DNA of 64,000 nt from Liopterus haemorrhoidalis. Its lineage: Eukaryota > Arthropoda > Insecta > Coleoptera > Dytiscidae. The position numbers were made by a program, and so were the translations under genes. Positions 32,201 through 39,083 of this stretch are shown in pieces; position 1 is the first letter of the stretch, and each line of letters starts with the position of its first letter. The stretch spans positions 34,564,301 through 34,628,300 of the forward strand of contig OZ020622.1 of NCBI GenBank assembly GCA_963971575.1, written 5' to 3'. The notes beneath the pieces were generated by a model. That model was given only the letters and a program-made list of their open reading frames with translations. It did no database searches and was not told the DNA's origin.

Positions 32201-35193
32201 GGTTATACGTCCACCATGTACACCCAACGTAAGGCAATGAATATAGAATACAAGAAGCGTGTCTCCGCTCTCGTCTGCCTCCTGTATGCTGTTGCACGAG
32301 CAGTGCCAACAGGTAAATATGTTCAATCAACACCTTGTATAAATAATAAGCCCAGTAATTAACCAACTTAAATACAATATTTAATTTTACCACAAATTAT
32401 TGTTTTGTTGAGATACAAGTATTGGACAGTACCTTACAAAATACCGGCTGCATTAATACCAGTGGCATAACTTCATTTTTTAACCTTCCCCCCTCCCTTA
32501 TTTTTTATTAATTCCTTCTACTAAGTATGTCAGCTTTGTACAGAGAGACGAAGCGATGAAGAAGAACGTCATTTAGAGGTTTGATGTGTCCTATAATGAC
32601 CCCCCCTACAGTTCCATCACTGATAAATACGATAACTGATGTCAAGTGTTATTTTATGAGAGAGAATCTTGTTCCGAACTGATGTAGATATTATCAGTCT
32701 GATGTTTGGTTTATATACGGAACAAGAATAAGGAATAGGAAATAAGAATACTACACAAGATGGTAAAACATGGCTGCGCCGTATATCGGCTTATGTAGAA
32801 ATGAAATTTAACTTAAACACAAGAATAGTTGGTAACATTTAACATTTTATTCCTATTCCAAGAATAAGAGACGATAAGCATGCGCACAATGGTCAAAATG
32901 TCGGCCGTAATAAAATTTGTTCAACAGATGTTTTCCAGCTGTGATCAGAAGGTGAAACACAAGCAAATAAATTTACAAAATCTTCTAAATCCATTTTACT
33001 GAAAATGATTTTTTTTTAAAGGTTATATTAAACACAACAACCTGTCAAACGACAACCGTTAAACACAGGCCAACGCAAGTACGCAGAAATCTGACGGCTA
33101 TTTTGGATTCTGTGCCCAAAAATTATCTAGAGACAGTTAAAAACTCGCAGGCACCAAGATGTCTGTTGGGCTGTGTTATCTAACTGAAGTCAACTTCTTA
33201 TTACAATATATACCCACAATTTGTTATCACTTACTAAAATCCGTATAAAATCCTGAAATGTGAGAAAATACATAAATATTTCAATACAAATAATTTTTTG
33301 TTTTTAATTAAATATGTTATAATTAAATTTGTTATACTCATTATTTTTTCTAATTTTAACATTAAGTCTGTTCGTAGAGCCACAATGTTTTATTATCATC
33401 AGATGTAAGCGCAAAGTAATTTTAACGAACTCATTAAATCTTCGCTTGTGTGTGTTATAGTTTGATAAACAAACTATTTGAACTGACTACGAACAGGTTT
33501 ATTGTTATTTCCCTAATTCTACTATCCCTAAAAAATTGATGTGAAGTGTGAATTTTCACACATTTCAGGGTTTTGCAGGTATTTAATAAATAAATTTTGC
33601 ATTATTGAATGATGATTATTTGGGATGCCAAAATAAATTTTATGTCAAAATATTTTTTTATGAATTTTAATTCGAATGCCTAATACCATTATTTAAGTTT
33701 CTAAATATGTGCAGTATTTTTTTTACATAGCAAGGTTCATTAAGATTTTGAAAATTGCGCCTATGGCTTCTATTGGTTGCTTAAATCATTAGCCCCGCCC
33801 TCTGATTTCGTATACATCAAACAGAATTAAATTATAATTTCAATTCTTCCCACTGGTTATTAAATTTACGCTTTTAAAAATTAAATGCAACATTTACCAA
33901 AATATAACTAGAATTTTGACAAAATAATTTAAACAAAAGAAAACTCCAAAAAAAAAAACAAAAAAATTAAAATTGACAGGATCGAACTCTAGTTTGCAAG
34001 TTACTTATTTACAAATTAGAAAACCAATGACTAAACGCACATCGCTATGAGCGCTGACGTATCAACTTGGTTACATAGCGAATTAAATATTTAACATATT
34101 TTGGTTAAAAACACAAAAAATGCATTATTTTCCGAAAACATAATCTGATCAAAAATTCCTGTTGTACTATTCCGGTTCACACCAATATACATTACTTAGA
34201 ATTTTTTCAGATTTTTAGTTTAAACCATCTGGGCTACAGGGTGTGGGACAAAAAATTTTTTGCACAATTTTGACAAAAATCGCGTCAAAATAATTTATTT
34301 GCAAAAATAAAATTTTGATCGTTAATCCACATACTAAGGGCTTTCATTTGATACCCTACTCAGAATTTAAAAAAAATATTTTTCTTTTTCGATGAGCACA
34401 TATTTGTTTATATTTTTAGAGGGATATGTTTTTTAGATGTTTTAGTATTTTTCCTATGTGCGGGTCAAAGAGTTGTATAAGCATGCCAAATTTCAACTCT
34501 CTAGGTTTAGCCGTTTGGCTACAATTTTTACCGAACAGACAGACAGACAGACAGACAGACAGACGACAAAATGACGGTATAAGGGTTTTTTGGTCATACC
34601 TACAAAACCCTAAAAAGAACTGGGGTTAATTTTAATCTCCGGTCCACTTATTTTCCTCCAAGCCCCTCCATTGTGTTGTATTGTCGCAGATCCTGATATT
34701 AAATATGATTTTTGGTGAGACAGTCCTTGTCTGTTATTGTCACTGCATTGAGATATTGACGACTTTGCTAATGCTGTTTGTGTGTGTTGCAGGATATCGG
34801 GCGGCTGCCGTGGCGCTCGCCTTGTCCTCCTCATGGTCATGGGCCTGGACCGTCCTCCCGCTGATAAGTCACTACCTCCTGGGGGCGGCCTGGGACTGGT
34901 ATGTCAGCCCGGAGTACGGCTGGGAGCGCATTGTGGGCCGTGCGGCGCTGGGAGGATTGACGTGGCTCATTGAGCCAGACCAGGATTCTGCAGTCCACAG
35001 GTCACTGATATCCGGACTCACCTTCCTACTTGAGGACGTGTATCTGCTGACCCTGTGGGCCACAGCGGCCAATGGGCCACATTACGACATCCTTTGGACA
35101 TCCCTGCTATTAGCAGCAGGAGATACAGGAGGCAGAGTTGCATTTGCCCTATATTCTATATTTGAGGAAAAATTTATTGAACCACCCTTATAA
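5205..35193 (+). CDS. XK-related (Xkr family) multi-pass membrane protein, six coding exons
   Basis: Joined exons 5205-5259, 5339-5413, 8924-9161, 27974-28281, 32163-32312 and 34793-35193 total 1227 nt, giving 408 residues plus stop. Intron phases are 1, 1, 2, 1, 1 and match at every junction. All donors are GT (gtgagt, gtaagt three times, gtaaat) and all acceptors CAG. The ATG at 5205 is the first after an in-frame stop at 5163. The protein has a polar N-terminus (1-50), then several hydrophobic segments. Xkr-like landmarks are an acidic first membrane segment ([10 protein letters not shown]), an [15 protein letters not shown] segment near residue 215 like the family's ESAPQLVLQLYI, and a C-terminal membrane region. 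Length fits the family (about 400-450). Vertebrate relatives include the XK transporter and plasma-membrane lipid scramblases; the role here is unknown. Transposons fill the introns but no exon is broken. Confidence 0.88.
5339..5413 (+). CDS. Xkr-like gene, coding exon 2
   Basis: A 75-nt exon between a ttccag acceptor and a gtaagt donor. Its frame continues exon 1 and leads into exon 3 (phase 1 on both sides). It encodes a polar, probably cytoplasmic stretch containing [16 protein letters not shown]. An ATG occurs in another frame just before the donor, but that frame meets a stop in exon 3 if the normal acceptor is used. Confidence 0.7.
5414..5853. other. Start of Xkr intron 2, no assigned element
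   Basis: A T-rich start is followed by a moderately GC-rich patch (5640-5850) with short open frames that I cannot relate to any family. No TIR or TSD was seen. Confidence 0.4.
5854..6794 (-). mobile_element. hAT element with transposase C-terminus
   Basis: Inverted ends CAGGGGTTCTTAAACT and AGTTTAAGAAGCCCTG. Exact 8-bp TSD agctagag at 5846-5853 and 6795-6802. On the minus strand, 6466-6107 encodes 119 residues with [16 protein letters not shown] and [20 protein letters not shown], the hAT dimerisation region (ZBED5/FAM200 type). The N-terminal zinc finger and catalytic core are deleted. Insertion is in Xkr intron 2. Confidence 0.92.
6834..7088. other. A+T-rich intron sequence with a possible hAT end
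   Basis: CAGTGGCGGACACAAATAAAA (from 6831) looks like a hAT left end. No complementary right end was found before the solo LTR. Confidence 0.3.
7089..7262. mobile_element. Solo LTR (Copia-like)
   Basis: 174 bp starting TGTTGGGAAATTATG and ending CACCTCTAACA, flanked by the 5-bp TSD ataat (7084-7088 and 7263-7267). TG...CA ends, short length and 5-bp TSD fit Copia LTRs left by LTR-LTR recombination. Confidence 0.75.
7360..7699 (+). pseudogene. LINE fragment, region downstream of the RT core
   Basis: The open frame contains [20 protein letters not shown] and [14 protein letters not shown], a pattern typical of the post-RT region of Jockey-like LINEs (small-residue stretch, then PL...RR..L...F..K). 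No EN or RT catalytic motif. Truncated on both sides. Confidence 0.55.
7815..7945. repeat. Copy of one half of the MITE at 50447
   Basis: The stretch AAAAAAGTGACATTTTTTAA to TTGTTCTTACAAAAGTGAA matches 50637-50740 closely. Only one terminal repeat is present, so this is a truncated copy. Confidence 0.6.
8113..8520. mobile_element. TA-flanked MITE ('CAGTCTGTTCC' family), full copy
   Basis: Perfect inverted ends CAGTCTGTTCCAAACGG flanked by TA (8111-8112 and 8521-8522). About 30 bp of TIR includes TTAAGCGGAACTA. Noncoding; a short open frame here recurs in the copy at 37603 only because the DNA is repeated. Fits a mariner-mobilised MITE. Other copies: 11827, 12350, 36953, 37603, 51481. Confidence 0.85.
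8924..9161 (+). CDS. Xkr-like gene, coding exon 3
   Basis: Acceptor tttcag, donor gtaagt. Encodes residues 45-122 with the first two membrane segments (around [19 protein letters not shown] and [15 protein letters not shown]). The acidic DxGSD in the first segment is typical of Xkr proteins. Confidence 0.88.
9185..9700 (+). mobile_element. 5'-truncated LINE, 3' end of RT ORF
   Basis: The frame ending at 9551 encodes [13 protein letters not shown] and [20 protein letters not shown], the usual C-terminal motifs of Jockey/CR1-type ORF2 (YNTR...KS...G.KLFN.LP). It is followed by AATAAATATTATTATAA near 9690. It sits 24 bp after the exon 3 donor. Confidence 0.72.
9720..9990 (+). other. Possible two-piece cysteine-rich coding fragment
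   Basis: One open stretch before a potential donor at 9823 (gtaaaa) has CPQC. A second piece after an acceptor at 9882 reads [15 protein letters not shown] and VYPFCT. The cysteine pairs suggest a zinc ribbon, and the two parts share a phase. No family is recognised. It could be an exon pair of an unknown gene or TE debris; a C-run follows. Confidence 0.25.
10271..10847 (+). mobile_element. pogo/Tigger-like element, internally deleted
   Basis: Inverted ends CAGACGATTCCGCTTAATTGG and CCAATTAAGCGGAATCGACTG flanked by TA (10269-10270 and 10848-10849). Subterminal copies of CCGCTTAATTGGG are repeated several times. The region 10500-10606 can be read as a Tigger-like C-terminus ([20 protein letters not shown]). 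The DDE core is missing. Confidence 0.8.
10850..11344. other. A+T-rich intron sequence
   Basis: No gene, TIR or tandem array recognised up to the hAT at 11345. Confidence 0.5.
11827..12239. mobile_element. 'CAGTCTGTTCC'-family MITE copy
   Basis: Ends CAGGCTATTTTAAACG and CGTTTGGAATAGCCT flanked by TA, 413 bp, similar along its length to the copy at 8113 (GGAACTAAATGGGAATTTCG near the left end). Nested in the hAT. Confidence 0.75.
12350..12530. mobile_element. Shortened 'CAGTCTGTTCC'-family MITE
   Basis: Decayed ends GGTCTGTTTTTTAGATAAG and TTGGAAGAGTC with AAGTGGAACTAGA and TTTAGTTCTGCTTAA. The middle is deleted, as in the copy at 51481. Confidence 0.55.
12765..14449 (+). mobile_element. 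hAT element with degenerate transposase (ZMYM/TTF-finger type)
   Basis: Ends CAAGGCCGGATCATGG and TTAATCCGGCCCCG are imperfect TIRs. 8-bp TSD cttataac at 12757-12764 and 14450-14457. From 12898 the + strand reads [20 protein letters not shown], then [20 protein letters not shown], matching the middle and C-terminal part of hAT transposases annotated as zinc finger MYM-type 1-like. Several frameshifts (e.g. near 13300 and 13555). The copy inserted into the PolB relic. Confidence 0.85.
14451..14933 (-). pseudogene. DNA polymerase B relic, C-terminal piece (motif C)
   Basis: On the minus strand, 14933-14890 reads [12 protein letters not shown], the PolB motif C with two catalytic Asp. After a frame change, 14860-14451 reads [20 protein letters not shown] and [13 protein letters not shown], the C-terminus seen in protein-primed PolB genes of Polinton/Maverick-type elements. 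Cut by hATs on both sides (12765-14449 and 14934-17588). Frames are broken; a nonfunctional relic. Confidence 0.8.
15000..15424. repeat. hAT-like repeat rich in CGGATACGGAT motifs
   Basis: Both sides carry GGATACGGAT/ATCCGTATCC-type motifs, and the right end GGCACATCACTAG resembles a hAT terminus (CTAGTGATGTGCC). A related end occurs at 52381. The left border was not fixed. Confidence 0.45.
15739..17342 (-). mobile_element. Tc1-like transposon, near full length, disabled
   Basis: 1604 bp with inverted ends CAGTATTGGCCATAAAGAT flanked by TA (15737-15738 and 17343-17344). The minus-strand transposase has a paired-like DNA-binding region (PGRPRKTKR), then [15 protein letters not shown] (first catalytic Asp) and HDNDTKHSS (second Asp) at 16402-16199. 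The frame then meets TAG just before [12 protein letters not shown], which holds the third acidic residue. A stop between MTWPS and SPDL and a break at 16402-16424 disable it. A ~70-bp stretch (KARLEFAKN) is duplicated near the N-terminus. Confidence 0.92.
17597..17715 (-). pseudogene. DNA polymerase B relic, middle piece
   Basis: The minus strand reads [20 protein letters not shown] and [12 protein letters not shown], the conserved stretch just before motif C in Polinton-type PolB. It ends exactly at the TSD of the 14934-17588 insertion. Confidence 0.75.
18012..18125. repeat. 15-bp minisatellite
   Basis: About seven units of ACGCACACGGAAAAA, the first four nearly identical and later ones degraded. 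Noncoding. Confidence 0.9.
18591..18743. mobile_element. Short hAT MITE
   Basis: Ends CAGGGCCGGCGCAG and AGTCGGCACTG. Exact 8-bp TSD cgtagaaa at 18583-18590 and 18744-18751. CCCGAGGCCCCGC occurs twice inside. Confidence 0.85.
19009..22616 (+). mobile_element. Non-autonomous Helitron carrying a large minisatellite
   Basis: Starts TCTATATATATAAAAGGC after an A and ends with the hairpin CCGTAGCGAAGCACGG, then GTTTTCAG and CTAG, before a T. This is the canonical Helitron layout (5' TC, 3' stem-loop plus CTRR, insertion between A and T). A TGAC microsatellite lies near the left end (19035-19070). The body is about twelve tandem units of ~290 bp. No Rep/helicase frame is present; open frames inside are by-products of the repeat. 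Confidence 0.9.
19135..22480. repeat. ~290-bp tandem array inside the Helitron
   Basis: The marker GGGGTGAATTGTGATTTCAA recurs near 19199, 19490, 19779, 20065, 20358, 20648, 20949, 21242, 21534, 21830, 22093 and 22446. Each unit also has an AACCCCTAAAGGGGT palindrome, AATATCTCTTAGGACCAATA and TTTTTGGCACATAGG. Units differ by substitutions and small indels, with the edge units most diverged. Confidence 0.92.
22733..22930 (-). pseudogene. DNA polymerase B relic, palm piece (motif B)
   Basis: The minus strand reads [20 protein letters not shown] and, after a frame change, [11 protein letters not shown] and [30 protein letters not shown] is the motif B region of Polinton/Maverick-type protein-primed PolB. 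Just upstream (23086-22930) is an open frame ([20 protein letters not shown]) that I cannot place. Confidence 0.75.
23110..23400. repeat. ~60/125-bp minisatellite
   Basis: AACCCACTGATAA(A/G)GGGAATTACCCAG recurs about four times (23152, 23211, 23295, 23344), with ACCTTGAATCCCACG between, giving a higher-order dimer. The following 80 bp is very GC-rich, with GGGCGGGG-like boxes. Confidence 0.75.
23596..23733. mobile_element. Short hAT MITE
   Basis: Ends CAGAGGCGCATTAAG and TTTAATCCGCCACTG. TSD atttcgcc/atttcgtc (7 of 8). GGGGCCCACC and AGGGCCCCC inside. Confidence 0.75.
23875..24025. mobile_element. PIF/Harbinger-type MITE
   Basis: Inverted ends AGCCTGGTTTATAAT and ATTATAAACCAGGCT flanked by TAA (23872-23874 and 24026-24028), the 3-bp target of PIF/Harbinger. 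151 bp, noncoding. Confidence 0.75.
24105..24509. mobile_element. hAT MITE
   Basis: Inverted ends CAGGGATGAGCAACC and GGTTGCTCATCCCTG. Exact 8-bp TSD ttctagaa at 24097-24104 and 24510-24517. Subterminal CGGGCC repeats. 405 bp with no recognisable transposase. Confidence 0.92.
24645..25541. mobile_element. hAT element with GAGCCGGTTC-repeat ends
   Basis: Inverted ends TAGAGATGGG and CCCATCTCTA. Exact 8-bp TSD ctccttat at 24637-24644 and 25542-25549. Terminal regions are packed with GAGCCGG(T/C)TC and GGATC(A/C) motifs. 24765-25090 holds three to four 82-92-bp tandem units around CATGATCCCGAGACACAGG. No transposase. Confidence 0.9.
25550..26293. other. Unassigned intron sequence
   Basis: Short open frames only. 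No motif, TIR or tandem repeat recognised. Confidence 0.45.
26294..27145 (+). mobile_element. Helentron-like family A, copy A2
   Basis: Starts TTTTTAGGGTTTTGTAGG, GTCT microsatellite at 26345-26395, ends TACCTGCAAAACCCTG, hairpin TGTGTGAAAATTCACAC, CTTCACATCAA and a T-run. The left half is shortened. The centre (26690-26732) keeps a T-arm-like GGTTCGATCCC on the opposite strand, as in A1. Confidence 0.68.
27146..27850. other. Unassigned intron sequence
   Basis: A+T-rich. On the minus strand, 27284-27160 reads [20 protein letters not shown], similar to the start of a GIY-YIG-like segment in Penelope-type elements, but it is too short to be sure. 27710-27850 has TTAAGTTTAAACC-type inverted motifs. 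Confidence 0.3.
27851..27919. repeat. Truncated hAT MITE end related to 1656-1978
   Basis: GATTCCCGGTATCCCGCCGG, then GCCAGTCCAGCACTG, is close to the reverse complement of the left end at 1656. It lies 54 bp upstream of exon 4. Confidence 0.6.
27974..28281 (+). CDS. Xkr-like gene, coding exon 4
   Basis: Acceptor follows a T-rich tract ending ttgcag; donor gtaagt. Completes a Trp codon split from exon 3. Encodes a membrane segment around [19 protein letters not shown], a cysteine-containing loop, and the Xkr-like segment [21 protein letters not shown] content is well above the surrounding intron. Confidence 0.9.
28550..29560. repeat. Family B repeat, two tandem copies
   Basis: Copies 28550-29024 and 29025-29560 (period about 475 bp). 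Each starts TTTTTACCGACC(G/A)CCAACAT, then TATATAAGGGAGGTATTG, a GTCT/GTCC microsatellite (longer in copy 2), and GCAAATTCGGCTGAAAGGAT. The start resembles family C (CCGACC, TATATAAGGGG, TATTG), so B and C are probably related. In Xkr intron 4. Confidence 0.65.
29562..29980 (-). pseudogene. hAT C-terminal relic with a 152-bp duplication
   Basis: The minus strand reads [20 protein letters not shown] (29979-29761), the hAT dimerisation motif. Next to it a 152-bp stretch (TATGTAACGTTTCCATGGTC at 29570 and 29722) is duplicated in tandem with few differences. Confidence 0.55.
30056..30180. repeat. Truncated Tc1/pogo-type MITE end
   Basis: ACAATGGCACCTTGACTTAC after a TA, with TTAATTTGTTCCTGACCG and TTATGGGAAATCAATTAATC downstream, resembles MITEs whose ends read CAGTGGTACCTCGACTTACG. 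It is cut at 30180 by family C copy C2. Confidence 0.45.
30183..30655 (-). mobile_element. Helentron-like family C, copy 2 (inverted)
   Basis: Reverse copy of the repeat at 117, from AAACCAGTAGCGAAGGGAGA to TTGCCCCTTATATATTA. It lacks the outer ~20 bp of the start. A CA/CAGA microsatellite lies at 30500-30538. It faces copy 3 across 190 bp. Confidence 0.6.
30656..31797 (-). pseudogene. IS630/DDE_3-type transposase relic
   Basis: The minus strand 31797-31326 gives an N-terminal part and [17 protein letters not shown] with [11 protein letters not shown], the region before the last catalytic motif in insect DDE_3 transposases. After family C copy 3 (30845-31325) the frame resumes at 30844-30656 with [20 protein letters not shown] and KKCVEHV, which contains the final acidic residue (NPIELIW). 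The first two catalytic motifs are not seen. Dead relic in Xkr intron 4. Confidence 0.68.
30845..31325 (+). mobile_element. Helentron-like family C, copy 3
   Basis: Starts TTTTTTACTTGCCCGACC with the GGGGCAAGT stem. Shorter TG microsatellite. Ends GGAGGGCAAGTCGAAGG and CCTTCGCCACTGGTTTT. It interrupts the DDE_3 relic with T at each border and no longer TSD. Confidence 0.62.
32163..32312 (+). CDS. Xkr-like gene, coding exon 5
   Basis: A 150-nt exon, phase 1 on both sides, acceptor tttcag, donor gtaaat. Encodes [20 protein letters not shown] followed by a basic loop and another hydrophobic stretch. This matches the Xkr region where a membrane segment ends in a basic cytoplasmic loop. Confidence 0.87.
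32460..32622. mobile_element. Short hAT MITE
   Basis: Ends CAGTGGCATAACTTC and ACAGTTCCATCACTG. TSD attaatac/ataaatac (7 of 8). In Xkr intron 5. Confidence 0.6.
32631..33535. other. Unassigned intron 5 sequence
   Basis: No gene, TIR pair or tandem repeat recognised. Confidence 0.4.
33536..34616 (-). mobile_element. Helentron-like family A, copy A3 (inverted)
   Basis: Reverse copy, from TTGATGTGAAG and the hairpin GTGTGAATTTTCACAC to TACCTACAAAACCCTAAAAA. CAGA microsatellite at 34536-34562. The central module (33974-34085) is tRNA-like when read on the minus strand, with a B box GAGTTCGATCC and an A-box-like TTTAGTCATTGGTT. It differs from A1, A2, A4, A5 and A6. Confidence 0.68.
34793..35193 (+). 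CDS. Xkr-like gene, terminal coding exon
   Basis: Acceptor ttgcag, in phase with exon 5, ends at TAA. Encodes the last 133 residues with several membrane segments rich in Trp, Leu and Ala (around [37 protein letters not shown] and [15 protein letters not shown]). No clear AATAAA lies close to the stop. A hAT element begins 172 bp downstream, so the 3' UTR may be short or may contain it. Confidence 0.9.
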
Positions 35194-35582
35194 TAATATA
35201 AAATTTACATTATAATATTTCTAGAATAGAAAAACTTTTTATTTGCTTACTGTTACATTATTTTTTTAATTAAATAATTTGTTAATTCAAAACAAAATAC
35301 ATAGGATTTTTGCATTTATTTATTTTATTTTATTTTCTCTCTTATTAGACTTATTAAAAGGGACTAGAGATGAGAATTTATTTTTGAATATTGATATATA
35401 TGCGATTCGCTACATCGTAAGTGTGATATCGATATTCGATATATATCGAAGTAAAAATATCGATATTTTCGATATATCGCATATTATTTTTTTATATTAA
35501 AATGCATAATTACAGTGGAAAATAGGTAAATTTGGGGAATAAAACACAAATAAACTGTTTATTTTATTTAAATAATAAAACT

Positions 35583-36440
35583 TTTCGCTGATGACACATT
35601 ATTATACATCGCGGTCAATAATATTGAAGAGGGTGTACAATGAGGCAGGAGGACATAAATAGTATCTTAGAATGGCTAAATATAAATAGATTGAAACTGA
35701 ATGCAAAAAAGTCCAAATGCATGATAATTAACGGGAATAAGTTACAAAATGTATCTCTTTATGTTAATAACGAAGTAATTGAAAATGTAAATAGCATTAA
35801 GTATCTAGGTGTTGTCATTGATAACAAGTTAAATTTTAATGACCATGTTTTATATGTGAGCAAAAAGATGGCAAAAAAAATTACTTTTTGAAGAGGATTA
35901 GAAATAAATTAAACTTTATTCAGGCTGTTAATTTATTTAAAACTATTATTGCTCCACATATAGATTATTGTGCTACTATCTTATTTTTATGTAATGATAC
36001 TAGTTTAATTAAATTACAGAGATTACAAAATAGAGCAATGCGTACAGTGCTTAGAGTTAGTAAAATGACAAGTGTAAAATTAATGCTAGACACACTTAAC
36101 TGGCTGAGTATTAAACAAAGAATTTATTTATTAACTTTAGTTTTTATATTCAAAATAAATCAAGGTAAAGTTCCTGCTTATCTTACTGAGAATTTAAATT
36201 TTATACGTGAAATTAAGAATTATAATTTAAGAAATAAAAATCATTTTGCTACCTCTTCAATGAAAAAAGCATGTGGACAAAATTCATTATTTTACAAAGG
36301 AATTAAATTGTTTAACACCTTAGATGAACTTAAAAGGCTGTAAAAATATTAAATCCTTTAAAAGAGGATGCACCGAAAAGGTTAAGACTCTAATATATTA
36401 GAATATTGTAACAAAATGTTTGTAATAAGTAATGTAATAA
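35583..36440 (+). mobile_element. 5'-truncated LINE, RT C-terminal half
   Basis: Begins with FADDTLLYIA (RT catalytic box), then after a frameshift NINRLKLNAKKSKCMI, NSIKYLGVVIDNKLNF (the YLGV..D..L.F motif) and KLQRLQNRAMRTVLR, ending at 36343. AATAAAGATATATATTAATT follows near 36425, consistent with a LINE 3' end. Frameshifts near 35640 and 35888. Confidence 0.8.
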
Positions 36441-36598
36441 CATTTATGTTAAATAAAGATATATATTAATTTATTATACTTGTTTAATTATTCAACTCAA
36501 AATACACACATGGTCAAAATACCGAGCGATCATTAATGAATGGTACGTGTTTGAATTTGACGCGTTACCGTTTAGTAATTTCCATGTCATCATAGGTA

Positions 36599-36896
36599 CT
36601 TTCCAGATCGGTGTGAAATACTCTGAACTACTCCGAACTGTTCTACACCAAACTACTCTGAAAATATTTGCATGTGGAACATCTAATATAAATAAATCTT
36701 TAACAAGTTTGAATTGCATCAGCTGTTTACCCCCACTACTACAAAAGAACTCCAAGTTCTAAAATATAGGTAGGTACTTCAGGGCGCGGGGGAAGAAAAT
36801 TCTGGTCTAGTTGAGAATGTTAAGTACTTTTGCTTGGAACAACTAGCGAACTGTTCGGAGCAACTCCGAGTTACTCTTTGCAGCAACCTGGAAAGC
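36599..36896. repeat. Possible MITE with ~45-bp inverted ends
   Basis: TTTCCAGATCGGTGTGAAAT on the left and TTTGCAGCAACCTGGAAA on the right form a weak inverted pair, with AACTACTCCGAACTGTTC and GAACTGTTCGGAGCAACTCC further in. TSD not identified. Confidence 0.35.
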
Positions 36897-36952
36897 GCCT
36901 CATGTTTTAACTCTGGCGACACATAGAACATTTGATCATAAACGTAGATATA

Positions 36953-37339
36953 GGCTATTCCAAACGTTTAGGTGGACCTAGATTTTGAAATCGAGTAATT
37001 TGTATCTATTAATTCGGACTTCTGGTCATTTTGCTTTGTAAATCATACTCACATTACAAATTCTAGATTAAATTGATTGTCATTATAAAAATGTCATTTT
37101 CATTGCATTTTAATTTTCTTAATAAAAATTTCCCATTTATTTGTCTTTAAAATACATAAAAATATGTCACATTTTTAATAAATGTCATTCGTTTCCATGG
37201 GTTCATTGTTAGAATTTTAAATTTTCACATACCAAACGTGAAACATGAAGTAAACCATGCAAGGTCCCTTCTCGTGATCTCGTGAACCTAAAAGAACGAA
37301 ATTCCCATTTAGTTCCTCCTAAACGTTTGGAATAGCCTG
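36953..37339. mobile_element. 'CAGTCTGTTCC'-family MITE copy
   Basis: Ends GGCTATTCCAAACGTTTAGG and CCTAAACGTTTGGAATAGCC, TA on each side. Related to 8113 along its length. Nested in the hAT at 35365. Confidence 0.75.
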
Positions 37340-37602
37340 TACAAATATTTCGTGGATATTTCTGACATTTGACATTTTTACGAAATTGACAATATTATCA
37401 GAATATTATTTTTGATTACAATTTTTTAATATTATTTCATTGGTAAGAGTTTGTTGGTCAGTTAATACTAAGATGTAATTTAATTTCTCTCATAGTTAAA
37501 TATACTACTATCTACTATCTGTCTCATTTTGTAATACGTAACTAACAGGTAAAGTTCATTTTTTATGTTGTATATTGACAATACATTTATAATATTATCA
37601 TA

Positions 37603-38010
37603 CAGTCTGTTTCAAACGCTTAGGCGGAACTAAATGGGAATTTCGTTCTTTTAGGTTGTCACGACAAGGGACCTTGCTTGGGTTATTTCATTTTTTACGT
37701 TGGAATGTCAAAATTTAAAATTACAACAATGAAACCATGGAAACGAATGACCTATGTCAAAATTAAATTATTTATTTTATATATTTTAATGACAAAAAAA
37801 TAAATAAATGGGAAATTTGTATTAAGAATGACACAAAAAATCAAAATATAAAGAAAATGACATTTTAAAATTATATTAACCTTAATCAAAAAATGTTTAT
37901 TGTAAGTATGATTTACAAAGCTTAAACAAAACGGCCGAAAAGCACGATTTAAGCGATGAAAGTAACTAAATTGCAAAATCTAGTTCCGCCTAAGCGTTTG
38001 AAACAGACTG
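37603..38010. mobile_element. 'CAGTCTGTTCC'-family MITE, full copy
   Basis: Ends CAGTCTGTTTCAAACGC and GCGTTTGAAACAGACTG flanked by TA (37601-37602 and 38011-38012). Exactly 408 bp, like the copy at 8113 but in the opposite orientation. Confidence 0.85.
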
Positions 38011-38279
38011 TAGTATTGGTTCACACGGATACGCCAAAGTCTGTTTACACCACAACAGTCACCAAAGTAACCAGATCTAGTTTCGTATTACAAATTGAGA
38101 CGGATTATACATATATTTAAATGTAAAAAATATTCAAGAATACCGATATTTTTCGCGAATATCGATATTTTGCGCAATATATCGCATTTCAAATATCGAT
38201 ATAAAAATATCGATATATTTTTATAAAGTATCGATATTTTCGAAATATCGATTTATCGTTCCCATCCCTAAAAGGGACC

Positions 38280-39083
38280 CATGTAAAATGACTGCATAGA
38301 ACTTTCAGCATAGTTCAGTCCGGGGCAGCTGTAAAGAGTATGATTAACGCGCTCTAGTTGACAGCGAGTTAACTAGAGTTATCAACATCGGGAGACGCGG
38401 GAACGCGAGATTTCGTAGAGTCGGGGTCGGACCATAGGGTCAGACGGTGAAGAGGGAAAGATGAGACTGTAAAGTGTTAGAGTTTGATTGGAATATATTT
38501 TAATGAGAGTTCTGAGTGAGTGTAATATTCTAAAAATATGAACTGTATAGTGAGTGATAGTATACAATATTTTTAAACAATCAACACGCGTATCAATTCC
38601 GGTGGCGACTGAACCAGGGTGGCGCTGGGACAGTGTCCTCCTAAAATATTTTCATAAGAAAAACTGAATTTAAAATCTCATTTATACTTTAAAATTGCAT
38701 TAAACTAGCTAAATATATCTGCATATATTTATTTTTATTATTTCTTATTCAAATATTTGTCATATGTGTTAGATTTTAAAAATTTAGATCTAGAAATCCA
38801 TGCCCGGGACACTACCTCGTTGTGTCCCGTGACAGCGTTGGCACATGCGATTTCTAGTGTATTTATCTACACAAGTAACGAAAATGAACTGGAAAGGACA
38901 ACAGCGGCGAGTTAGTGTGTATGTGTAAGACATCATTTTCATGGTAGTGTCAAAGGCGCGACAGGGGTGAGAGGCGTGGTGTTATATTTACAAGTTCGAA
39001 TTTCATGGTGGGGTTGGAGGCGTGATAAGTGCGCGATTTCGGTTTTGACAACATTTGTATCTAACCTAAAAGTTTATACAATA
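38280..39083. other. Unassigned sequence, partly GC-rich
   Basis: 38330-38480 and 38580-38640 are less A+T-rich than their surroundings, with no recognised frame. GGGACACTACC and GTGTCCCGTGACAGCG near 38815 form a small inverted pair. Confidence 0.35.

Larger units (their letters stand above)
35365..38270. mobile_element. hAT element with ATATCGATAT-repeat ends
   Basis: Ends TAGAGATGAGAA and TTCCCATCCCTA. Exact 8-bp TSD aaagggac at 35357-35364 and 38271-38278. Both ends are dense in ATCGATAT/ATATATCG (35390-35480 and 38140-38255). It now contains a LINE fragment (35583-36440) and two MITEs. It lies just 3' of the Xkr stop codon. Confidence 0.85.

Noticed and set aside
31902..32393. 163-residue open frame on the minus strand
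   Set aside because: It lies antisense to Xkr exon 5 and its flanks; the + strand reading is supported by splice sites and family motifs.
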